Assembly (NCBI GenBank): GCA_035286585.1
Contig: DATEDC010000056.1
Location: 1-21,587, forward strand
Reading direction: 5' to 3'
Length of the DNA stretch: 21,587 nucleotides
DNA from: DSOS01 sp035286585
GTDB taxonomy: Bacteria; Chloroflexota; Anaerolineae; Anaerolineales; UBA4823
Made by a program: the position numbers and the translations under genes. Each line of letters opens with the position of its first letter. Position 1 is the stretch's first letter. Below the pieces are notes generated by a model. That model was not told the origin of the DNA. It ran no database searches and was given only the letters and a program-made list of their open reading frames with translations. This document shows, piece after piece, positions 14,616 to 21,587 of this stretch.

Positions 14616-17183
14616 TTAACGATAAAGCATTGGGAGGAAGATGTCCTTCGATTCAGCCAATAAACCCCATAGCGAGAAGTGATCCAGTTGTGCTGTGAAA
14701 GTGTTTTGAGCCGCATCCAGCACACCGCCCGGCTCATTGATCCACGTGCTGCCGTCCCAGTAATACAGGTCGAGGCTGTTCTCATCGAAGCCGTTTAGGT
14801 GCGCCTCGTCGAATTGGATGGTAACCGTGTAGGGTTGACCGGGCACTATCTCCTCATTGACGTACTCATAATACGCCCAAACCTGGAAATAGCGATCGAC
14901 GCCCGCCAATCCGGGTGTGTGGGGCATGTTTCCCGGGTAGCGCGGTCGATGTATGAATCCCGCCGTATCCGTAAACACGCCGGTTGGGAAGAAGTAGGTT
15001 GTTGTATCGAAGGTGGAGGTATACACACCACCAGAAGGTTCGATCAACGTGCTCAGCCCGGGTCCAAACCAGACATCCCACAAGCCACTGTAGCCGGCAG
15101 CGATCGAGACGTAATCGCCATCGACCGATACCCCGAACCCCTCGGTCGGCAGCAGATATCTGCCGGCATTATCTATAACTGGTAGCCACAAGATCTCCAA
15201 CGTGCGGAAGCCTGCGGCCAGGTAGGCATAATCGCCAGAAATGACCATGTCTTTTGCTGTGCGTGGAATATATTTATCCGACACGATCAGTGGGTTTACC
15301 GGGTCCGAGACATCGAAAAGATAAATATCACTATGATCGATTTCATCACTGGCGATGAGCACATAGTCGCCTGGAACAATATCACCCCAGGCCTCGGGAG
15401 TGGGCCGGTAAACTGCAGTTAAGTAAGCGTCAAAGCTCCATGCTGGTTCGAAAAATCCGGCTTCGACGGGGTTGCCTGGGTCAGTTACATCCACGATTCT
15501 CAACCCGGCTTCACCAGCGCCAACGTAGGCGAAGATCTTGCCGGGTTGGGTGAACGAAGGAGCGACAGCCACTGCTTTAGGATAACTATCCAGATCGTAG
15601 GTAAAAGTTATCTGGCCCGTCTCAACCAGGTTCATCGTGTCGCTGATGTCGATGATGCGCAAACCTGCACTTCCATCAGCAACGTAGGCGAAATTCCCCA
15701 AAACATCCACGTCCTTGATGTTGACGGTATCGAAAGACCCCTCTGGTGCAGGCGCAGCCGGGTTGGAGATGTCCAGAAGCTGCAGCTTGCTGGGTAAATC
15801 GTTCTGGCGGTCTCTGGGCACCAGTAAGAAGGCGTGGTTATCGACGACGGAATCGATCTTTCCAGTGGTTGGATAATAGCCAATTTGACGGGTTGTTTTT
15901 GGGGTCAGGTATTCTAAAATGCGGAATCCCGTACCCGTGGTATATGCATAGTCCCCCTGGCGGACAACATCGTCTACGAATCCCTCCTGGTTGTAGTATC
16001 CTACCTCAACAGGTGAAGCGGGTACGCTGACATTTACGAGGCGCAACCCCTCCTTCCCCATGGGCAATAAAAGGAGCGCCATATCACCAACCACGATCAA
16101 ATCGACATCATATTCAATATCTAAGGAGTTCAACAACTCCAAGCTGGCGACGAGTGCAGGCTGGCTTGGGTCTGCAACACTGATCACCACAAGCATCTTG
16201 AGATAAAAAAGATCAGTTTCCGTGAAGATTTCCTGGAGGCCTGTCAGATAAACATAATCGCCGCGCGCATTGATGTTCCAATTTCCCACCCAAGAGGGGT
16301 CCGTCAATGAGCCAACTTCCACCGGGAGCGCGGGGGTTGAGATGGAGACAACTTTGAGGGATGTTTCTGTTTCAACGTAGGCGTAGCTGCCCTGAATTGA
16401 GACATCGAGTATATCGTCTGGGGCAGTGTATGTTCCAACGATGGATGGGTTGGCAGGGTTGGTGATGTCGACGATCTTGAGTTTTCCACCACCGCTGGTA
16501 GGATAACCTGCCAGGTAGGCGTAAATCTTTCCGTCGCTGGGGTGAGGAGCGACAGCAATATTAAGGGGAGAGATATCTGGTATCGGAAGATGGAGTAACG
16601 AGACTGGGTTAAGTGGGTCGTTGATGTCGACCACCCACAGGCTGGATTCGGCCGCTAAAAAGGCATGATCTCCATATAGAGCGATATCGAAGGGAGCGCG
16701 GTCGTATCCGGCGCTGAAATAAACCTTTTCATCAGGAGCAGTCGGATCAGAAACATCCACTACCCTCATGGCGCCACCGGACCAAATCGAGCCGGTCCAG
16801 ATTCCAGGCGAGGCCAGGAAGGCGTAATTTCCTTGCACAGCAACCCCAAGGGATTCCCCTGTCATCACACCTGTTTTACCCAGCAGGCGCGGCGTGGCGG
16901 GGGTAGAGACGTCCAGCACAGCCAGGCGCTGGCCATAGGTGGCATAAGCCAGGGTGCCGACCGCGTCGACAGAGAAAAACGACCCACCAGTTTGCCCGAC
17001 CAGCTCGACCCACCAGCCGGTGTAAGTCGGGTCGAGATATTCTCCCACGCTTGGTCTTTGGGCGAACGAATTACTTTTAATGTCTTCGGCGGGCGGTTCA
17101 ACTTGACCAATCGTATTTTGGGGGAATAAGAAGCTAATTGCAATCAGTAGTATAAACGCCCAGCGTACAGTTTTTGCGAACAT
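14616..17183 (-). CDS. Secreted LVIVD-repeat (beta-propeller-like) protein
   Basis: Exported protein of 855 residues with a signal peptide (about 1-26). At least eight LVIVD-type repeats follow, such as LAVLDVSTPATP, LWVVDINDPLNP, LKIVDITNPANP, LRLVNVSVPASP, LQLLDISNPAAP, LRIIDISDTMNL, LRIVDVTDPGNP and IYLFDVSDPVNP, each followed by a G-Y/F turn and YAY/YVY strands. Such repeats fold as propeller-like, probably adhesive or scaffold domains. The last about 140 residues form another beta-rich domain (YYWDGSTWINEPGGVLDAAQNTFTAQLDHFSLWGL). The protein ends SKDIFLPMLYR, a hydrophobic-basic tail like the LPLV-type ends of many Chloroflexota secreted proteins. GGGAGGGA precedes ATG 17183. No enzyme motif is seen. 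It stands alone on the minus strand. Confidence 0.88.
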   Translation of the reverse strand: MFAKTVRWAFILLIAISFLFPQNTIGQVEPPAEDIKSNSFAQRPSVGEYLDPTYTGWWVELVGQTGGSFFSVDAVGTLAYATYGQRLAVLDVSTPATPRLLGKTGVMTGESLGVAVQGNYAFLASPGIWTGSIWSGGAMRVVDVSDPTAPDEKVYFSAGYDRAPFDIALYGDHAFLAAESSLWVVDINDPLNPVSLLHLPIPDISPLNIAVAPHPSDGKIYAYLAGYPTSGGGKLKIVDITNPANPSIVGTYTAPDDILDVSIQGSYAYVETETSLKVVSISTPALPVEVGSLTDPSWVGNWNINARGDYVYLTGLQEIFTETDLFYLKMLVVISVADPSQPALVASLELLNSLDIEYDVDLIVVGDMALLLLPMGKEGLRLVNVSVPASPVEVGYYNQEGFVDDVVRQGDYAYTTGTGFRILEYLTPKTTRQIGYYPTTGKIDSVVDNHAFLLVPRDRQNDLPSKLQLLDISNPAAPAPEGSFDTVNIKDVDVLGNFAYVADGSAGLRIIDISDTMNLVETGQITFTYDLDSYPKAVAVAPSFTQPGKIFAYVGAGEAGLRIVDVTDPGNPVEAGFFEPAWSFDAYLTAVYRPTPEAWGDIVPGDYVLIASDEIDHSDIYLFDVSDPVNPLIVSDKYIPRTAKDMVISGDYAYLAAGFRTLEILWLPVIDNAGRYLLPTEGFGVSVDGDYVSIAAGYSGLWDVWFGPGLSTLIEPSGGVYTSTFDTTTYFFPTGVFTDTAGFIHRPRYPGNMPHTPGLAGVDRYFQVWAYYEYVNEEIVPGQPYTVTIQFDEAHLNGFDENSLDLYYWDGSTWINEPGGVLDAAQNTFTAQLDHFSLWGLLAESKDIFLPMLYR

Positions 17184-17246
17184 AGCATATCCCTCCCATG
17201 ATGATCGTTAGAATACTGCGGGTGGCAGCATGTGGATGATGAATTA

Positions 17247-17275
17247 AGTGTATAAATAGTAAATAAGCATAACAA
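17247..17275 (-). promoter_or_regulatory. Candidate promoter of LVIVD-repeat gene
   Basis: On the minus strand TTGTTA (17275-17270), 17 bases, then TACACT (17252-17247), in a distinctly AT-rich stretch. The leader would be about 57 bases. Confidence 0.4.
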
Positions 17276-17465
17276 CTGCCAATTGTCATAAAAAATGTAA
17301 TCTAAAATCCCTATGCATCCCAGCTGCGCTGGCTCGAATTACATTAAACCTTTGACCGTTATGGCAGATGCCCACAGAGTGCAGCATTTCGTGCATACCC
17401 ATGCGATAAACCGCCGCTTTGAATTGTCCGGGAACGGTCAATGCAAAGTAGAAGTGTCTAGGAAC

Positions 17466-17494
17466 TTGACCCACAGGCGAATCTTCTTTACAAT
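17466..17494 (+). promoter_or_regulatory. Promoter of CHAT-STAND operon
   Basis: TTGACC (17466-17471), 17 bases, TACAAT (17489-17494): five of six consensus matches in each box. The expected start near 17501 lies 12 bases before the first palindrome. The rest of the 393-base gap 17184-17576 holds the divergent LVIVD promoter and no supported gene. Confidence 0.65.
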
Positions 17495-17512
17495 GAGCTG
17501 GCGATTTGCTTT

Positions 17513-17545
17513 CGGCATGTAATGCCGCTCGGCATAGGAATGCCG
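17513..17545. repeat. Two tandem CGGCAT/ATGCCG palindromes in CHAT leader
   Basis: CGGCATGTAATGCCG (17513-17527) and CGGCATAGGAATGCCG (17530-17545) each have perfect 6-bp arms, with 3- and 4-base centres. They sit between the predicted transcription start and the ribosome site, so they could be a repressor site or paired RNA hairpins. They resemble the three CGGCAA/TTGCCG units at 9617-9660. Confidence 0.85.
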
Positions 17546-17576
17546 AATTCTTCCCCTTGAGGTGGAGGCCTGGCGC

Positions 17577-19652
17577 TTGGCACGCTTTACCGAGCTGGAA
17601 ATCCAACTGAGCCGCCTGGGAGAGGAGCGATACCAGGTCGATTTTGAATACCACACCCCTATGGGCGAGCTGGATATCCAGCCGCTGCGCCAGGGCCCGG
17701 CCGAGGTGGGCTTCGATTTCAAAGGCCTGAGTGCTCTCTCCCTGGATGCCGAGGCGTATGGGCGGCTGCTCAGCCGGGACTTTTTCGCCGCCGCAGAGGT
17801 CGAATCGGCATTTAAAGAAGTCCTCGCCAGCGCTCGCTCGCTGTCCGCTCCGCTGCGGGTCAAGCTGGTAATCCAGCCCAACGCAGTCGAGCTGCACGAT
17901 CTGCACTGGGAGACCCTGCGCTCCCCGCACGACGATACCCCCCTAACTACCAGCGAAAACCTGCTCTTCTCGCGCCTGCTTCGCAGCCCGGAGTTCGAGG
18001 AGATCGTCCTGCCTCCCAAGAGCGACCTGCGCGCCCTGGCGGTGGTCGCCAATCCGGCCGGGTTAGGCGACTACGACCTGGAGCCCGTCGATACCGAAAG
18101 AGAGCTCTCACGCCTGGCCCATCTCATGGGGACAATGGAATGGGCCGCCATCCCGGGCATGCGCGAGCACCCGCGCGCCTCTCTGGACGATATCGCCGCT
18201 GCCCTGCGCAGCCGCTCGTACCAGATCCTCTACCTGGTCTGTCACGGCAAGATCATCCGCGGCGAGCCTTATTTGTGGCTGGAAGATGAGCGCGGCCAGG
18301 TGGCGCGCATCTCCGCCGAGGTTTTCAGCCAGAGGCTGCGCGAGCTCCAGGAGCGCCCCTTATTGGCGGTGTTGGTTTCCTGTGAGAGCGCTGGCGCCGA
18401 AGAAGGCAAGGCCATATCGGCCCTGGGGCCGCGCCTGGTGCAGGCCGGCGTGACGGTTGTGCTGGCCATGCAAGGCTCGGTGAGCGTGCCCACCATGGAG
18501 CGCTATATCCCGGCATTTTTCCAGGAGCTGCTGCGTGACGGGCAGGTCGACCGCGCCGCCGCGGTGGCGCGCGGCGCGGTGCGCGAGCGCTCCGACCACT
18601 GGATGCCGGTGCTCTTCTCCCGCCTGCGCGGCGGGTGCCTCTTCCGCCAGCCCGAAGTCTCCGCCGAACAACTCGGGCAGCGGGTTGGAGAGGGGATCTC
18701 GGCCTTAGTTGACGCCATGCGCGAACCGAAAGTGCGCCAGGCGGCCATCGAGTACCAGCTTGTCTTCCGGGAAGCTTCCGAGCATATCGGGGTGATCAGC
18801 TACTACAAGCAGCTGCACGAAGAGTTCCAAAAACTGGAGATCGACTATAACACGGTGAAAGACAACTTCAAGTTAATTTTCGAGGATGAAGACGCCTGGT
18901 TCGAGGTGAAGCTGCACGCCCAGTCCGCGGGCGATAAGATTGATGAGCTTCTCGCCATAGCGGGCAACATACCTGTCCTCGTCGATCCCCCACTTTGGCT
19001 GGAAACGATGCCGGGAATCAAAACCAGCCTTTTGAAAGCCTCAAATGAAAAAGACCCTATCCAGCTGCAGGATGCTGTGAACGCCTTGCGCCGCCTGCTC
19101 AACCGGGAGATCACCCGTAGCAACGACAGCCTGGTGGCTTTTGCCAAGACCCTCCGCTTGGGAGCCATCGTCCAGGCCATGTCCACTATTCGGGACACCA
19201 TCCGACGCACTGGCCTAGAATTGCAGGTGGCCGTGACCATCGACCAGGGCGTCGAGGACCTATCGGAATTGGGCGAGCGGCTGGCGACCCTGGTCAAGAC
19301 CCATGACACCTGGCAGGCGGTCGATGACCAATTGCGCCTGGCAGAGGCCACAATCTCCAGCGACCCGCTCGAATTTCAACAAGAGATCTGGCCTCAGGTG
19401 AAAAGCCTGGGGCATTCGCTCTATGGTGAGCAGTCTACCGATTGGGCGGTCGCTCTCCAGGAGCAGACTGTCGAGCTGGAGGAGAGCCTGAGCGGCGATT
19501 CCACCCGTCGGATAGGCACCCAATTTCACCGCTTCAGGACCCTCGGCAGCCAGCGCTTTCGCAAGGTGGATAAAGAACTGCTGGCGTTGTGCGCTCAGCT
19601 CCAGCAGATTGGTACTCATCTGAATATGCTGATCAGGATTTTCGATGAATGA
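17577..19652 (+). CDS. CHAT-domain (caspase-like) protease
   Basis: Cytosolic protein of 691 residues from TTG 17577. The N-terminal domain (about 1-140) ends in the typical VELHDLHWETLRSP. The CHAT peptidase (about 145-370) has the catalytic pair H223 in LYLVCHGKI and C269 in AVLVSCESAG, plus VVLAMQGSVS and a long AAVARGA helix. CHAT is a clan CD cysteine protease related to caspases and separase, cutting after specific residues in partner proteins. The remaining about 310 residues are helical, unrecognised, and may bind the partner ATPase. The start is chosen because GGTGGAGG (17561-17568) is a ribosome site correctly spaced for TTG 17577; GTG 17562 lies inside it, and an in-frame TAG at 17535 bars earlier starts. 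The stop overlaps the start of the STAND gene. Confidence 0.9.
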   Translation: MARFTELEIQLSRLGEERYQVDFEYHTPMGELDIQPLRQGPAEVGFDFKGLSALSLDAEAYGRLLSRDFFAAAEVESAFKEVLASARSLSAPLRVKLVIQPNAVELHDLHWETLRSPHDDTPLTTSENLLFSRLLRSPEFEEIVLPPKSDLRALAVVANPAGLGDYDLEPVDTERELSRLAHLMGTMEWAAIPGMREHPRASLDDIAAALRSRSYQILYLVCHGKIIRGEPYLWLEDERGQVARISAEVFSQRLRELQERPLLAVLVSCESAGAEEGKAISALGPRLVQAGVTVVLAMQGSVSVPTMERYIPAFFQELLRDGQVDRAAAVARGAVRERSDHWMPVLFSRLRGGCLFRQPEVSAEQLGQRVGEGISALVDAMREPKVRQAAIEYQLVFREASEHIGVISYYKQLHEEFQKLEIDYNTVKDNFKLIFEDEDAWFEVKLHAQSAGDKIDELLAIAGNIPVLVDPPLWLETMPGIKTSLLKASNEKDPIQLQDAVNALRRLLNREITRSNDSLVAFAKTLRLGAIVQAMSTIRDTIRRTGLELQVAVTIDQGVEDLSELGERLATLVKTHDTWQAVDDQLRLAEATISSDPLEFQQEIWPQVKSLGHSLYGEQSTDWAVALQEQTVELEESLSGDSTRRIGTQFHRFRTLGSQRFRKVDKELLALCAQLQQIGTHLNMLIRIFDE

Positions 19653-21587
19653 GACCCCGATAAAACTCACACCGCGCTATCTCTCCCTGGCAGCCCTGCG
19701 CCTGGCGCACCGCGAGCTGCTCCAGCGCCACCGCCAGGATGGCAGCAATCCGCAGCTTTTGGAGGAGATCGCCGCTTTTGTCCGCGATGGCGTGGAAACC
19801 GGCCTGCTCCTGGATAACAACGCCGAACGCCAGGTGGCTCAGGACCTGCTCGACTATTGGTCCAACATCCTCCACCATGCCGGCCATGAGCACCCCGACC
19901 CCCTGCTGGCGATCTTTGACCTCTCCATGGCGCCGGAACTGGACGACGCCTTGAGCCCCTATGTGGGCTTGAACGCCTTCCAGGTCGAAGATCAGCGTAA
20001 TTTCTTCGGACGGGAAGAGCGGGTGAAGGAGATGCTTGAGAAGCTTAAGGCAAGCCGCTTCCTGGCAGTTTTGGGTTCTTCGGGCAGCGGGAAATCCTCG
20101 GTTACCATGGCCGGCCTGCTGCCTGCCCTCCAATCTGGCGCCGGCGCTGGCGCCGCCATCGCTGGCGCCGCCATCGATGGCAGCGCCGACTGGCGCTACC
20201 TGCCCCGCCTGGTGCCCGGTCCGGCTCCCTTAGAGAACCTGGCTGCCTTGTTTTATCCGCACCAGCCAGCCCCTCCCGATTGGGTGGAGCAGCAAGCGCA
20301 GCGCTTCGTGGGCGATCACGACGAACTGCTGCGTCTGGCGAACGCCCTGGAGAAACCCGTGCTCCTGCTGGTCGACCAGTTCGAAGAATTGTTCACCCTG
20401 GGCGCAGACGAGCCAACCCAGCAGGCTTACATCTCCAACCTGCTCACCCTGATCCAGGAAGCGGGGTCTCCCCACTCCCTGGTGATCACCATGCGCAGCG
20501 ATTACGAATCCTACCTGGCTCGTTTCGAGGCATTCCAGGGACTAGTGAACTTCTCGAGCGTTCGCCTGGAGGCATTGAGCGGTCCGCAATTAAAGGAGGC
20601 CATCGTCAAGCCTGCCGAGCTGGTCGGCTTGAAGATCCAGGAAGAAGTGGTGGAGGCCCTGGTGCGAGAGTTGGTGGGCGAGCCGGTCGGGCTACCCCTG
20701 CTGCAGTTCAGCCTGCTCAGGCTGTGGGAAAACCGGGTGCGCAACCGTGTCACCATGGATGTCTACCGGCGCATCGGCGGCGGTCGCTACGCCCTGGCGA
20801 AGGCTGCGGATGAGCTCTATGACAGCCTGATCGAGGAGGAGAAGCGCACGGCTGAGCGCATCTTGATGAAAATAGTGCGCCCCGGCGAAGGGGAGGAGAT
20901 CACCCGCGACCGCGTCCGGCGCAAGGCCCTCTACCGTGAGGACCCCACCCGGGTGGATCGCGTCCTGGAGCGCTTTGTCAAGGCCCACCTGCTGCGCCTG
21001 ACCCCGGGCGAAACCCGCGACGATGACCGCATCGAGGTGGCTCATGAAGCCCTGGTGCGCAACTGGAAGTTCCTGCGGGATTTGTTGGATCGCGAACGCC
21101 TGCGCCTGCGCGAGCGCCTTCGCCTGACTACCGCCGCCAGGCACTGGGAAACGCTCGCCCGAGACCCCAGCGCGGTCTGGCTGGGCGAGCAGCTTGAAGA
21201 GGCTCTGCGCCAGAAATTTGACGATCTGGACGCCACGGAAAGCGCCTACCTGGCAGCCAGCCAGGCGGTGGAACAGCGCAACCGCCAGCTCAGGGTGGCG
21301 GTGCCGGTCGCCTTCGCCCTGGTGCTGATCGTTGCCCTGGTGGTGGTGACCTGGAATGCCATTGCCCGTTCGAATGAGCAAGCTGCTGCTCGTGTGACGG
21401 CCGAGTACCTGGCCGGGGCTGCCCAGACAGCCAGCGCCAGGTACCTGGCCGAGCGAGACGTGGCCGCCACCCAGGAATTACTGGCCAACCAGGCTGAGGC
21501 CACGGCGATTGCCTCGGAGGCCGACGCTCGCCGCCAGGAGGCCGAAGCGCATCGCCAGGAAGCTGAAGCCCGCCGCCAGGCTGCCAA
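19645..21587 (+). CDS. nSTAND1-type ATPase with membrane anchor, cut by window edge
   Basis: Signal-transducing ATPase; 647 residues are visible and the gene continues past the right edge. ATG 19645 overlaps the CHAT stop by 8 bases (ATGAATGA). Order: a helical N-terminal domain (1-100) without catalytic motifs, adaptor-like; then the nSTAND1 module beginning YVGLNAFQVEDQRNFFGRE (106-124); Walker A GSSGSGKSS (144-152); Walker B LLLVDQFEELF (D244, E247/E248); and the winged-helix end motif IEVAHEALVRNW (H467). A membrane helix (about 551-571) follows, then an Ala/Glu/Arg coiled coil. In relatives WD40 or other repeats usually follow as the sensor; that part is outside the window. It is probably membrane-tethered, oligomerising on a signal to activate the CHAT protease. 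A tandem DNA repeat inserts an Ala/Gly-rich loop after Walker A. Confidence 0.9.
   Translation, partial: MNETPIKLTPRYLSLAALRLAHRELLQRHRQDGSNPQLLEEIAAFVRDGVETGLLLDNNAERQVAQDLLDYWSNILHHAGHEHPDPLLAIFDLSMAPELDDALSPYVGLNAFQVEDQRNFFGREERVKEMLEKLKASRFLAVLGSSGSGKSSVTMAGLLPALQSGAGAGAAIAGAAIDGSADWRYLPRLVPGPAPLENLAALFYPHQPAPPDWVEQQAQRFVGDHDELLRLANALEKPVLLLVDQFEELFTLGADEPTQQAYISNLLTLIQEAGSPHSLVITMRSDYESYLARFEAFQGLVNFSSVRLEALSGPQLKEAIVKPAELVGLKIQEEVVEALVRELVGEPVGLPLLQFSLLRLWENRVRNRVTMDVYRRIGGGRYALAKAADELYDSLIEEEKRTAERILMKIVRPGEGEEITRDRVRRKALYREDPTRVDRVLERFVKAHLLRLTPGETRDDDRIEVAHEALVRNWKFLRDLLDRERLRLRERLRLTTAARHWETLARDPSAVWLGEQLEEALRQKFDDLDATESAYLAASQAVEQRNRQLRVAVPVAFALVLIVALVVVTWNAIARSNEQAAARVTAEYLAGAAQTASARYLAERDVAATQELLANQAEATAIASEADARRQEAEAHRQEAEARRQAA
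20147..20176 (+). repeat. Tandem 15-bp repeat inside STAND ATPase gene
   Basis: CTGGCGCCGCCATCG occurs twice back to back (20147-20161, 20162-20176), with partial copies on both sides. It is in frame and encodes an Ala/Gly/Ile-rich stretch between the Walker A helix and the next strand. Copy number can change by slippage without breaking the frame. Confidence 0.85.

Noticed and set aside
17313..17522. Plus-strand 69-codon frame before the CHAT gene
   Set aside because: It overlaps the strong CHAT promoter and first palindrome, has no ribosome site and no recognisable sequence.
17286..17930. Minus-strand 214-codon frame over the CHAT leader and N terminus
   Set aside because: It is antisense to a well-supported gene and spans its promoter; no start signal or motif.

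Overview
The window looks like chromosomal DNA of a Chloroflexota bacterium, probably an Anaerolineae-type lineage. This is inferred from gene content: an nSTAND1 ATPase with a membrane anchor next to a CHAT protease, an LVIVD-repeat secreted protein ending in FLPMLYR, a Thr/Pro-linker lipoprotein, and NarL-type kinase/regulator genes. No rRNA, tRNA, insertion sequence, phage gene or CRISPR array was seen. Most genes are intact. The two edge genes are uncertain or cut: the histidine kinase frame is open to the left edge, and the STAND ATPase runs off the right edge.

Region 1 (1-9385) reads as a signalling and envelope-stress island. A cytosolic PAS-GAF-PAS histidine kinase is followed by two NarL/FixJ response regulators. 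Downstream lie a DHH phosphoesterase, a YtxH-like membrane protein and a BON protein (minus strand), then a GlsB/YeaQ-type membrane protein and a YggT-like membrane protein (plus strand). Next come two overlapping AI-2E family membrane proteins (minus) and a CsbD-like stress protein (plus). Three intergenic regions here (before the second regulator, between BON and GlsB, before CsbD) carry the same kind of element: AGGAANNTCCCC-like sites spaced 22-25 bp. At three promoters a copy or half-copy sits exactly 2 bp upstream of the -35 hexamer. The simplest reading is one activator, perhaps one of the two encoded regulators, driving this block.

Region 2 (9386-14569) holds three unrelated metallopeptidase-type genes in a row, all on the plus strand: a lipoprotein with HEYVH, a secreted M28 peptidase with a PA-like insert, and a cytosolic M32 carboxypeptidase. 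Each has its own candidate promoter, and one perfect terminator separates M28 from M32.

Region 3 (14616-17183, minus) is one large secreted LVIVD/beta-propeller-like protein.

Region 4 (17466-21587) is a probable two-gene operon: a CHAT (caspase-like) protease and, overlapping its stop codon, an nSTAND1 ATPase with an N-terminal helical adaptor-like domain, a transmembrane helix and the start of a coiled coil. This pairing resembles STAND-plus-effector immunity or cell-death modules. Its leader contains two tandem CGGCAT/ATGCCG palindromes just after a strong promoter. A similar tandem palindrome set (CGGCAA/TTGCCG, three copies) lies in the leader of the lipoprotein gene.
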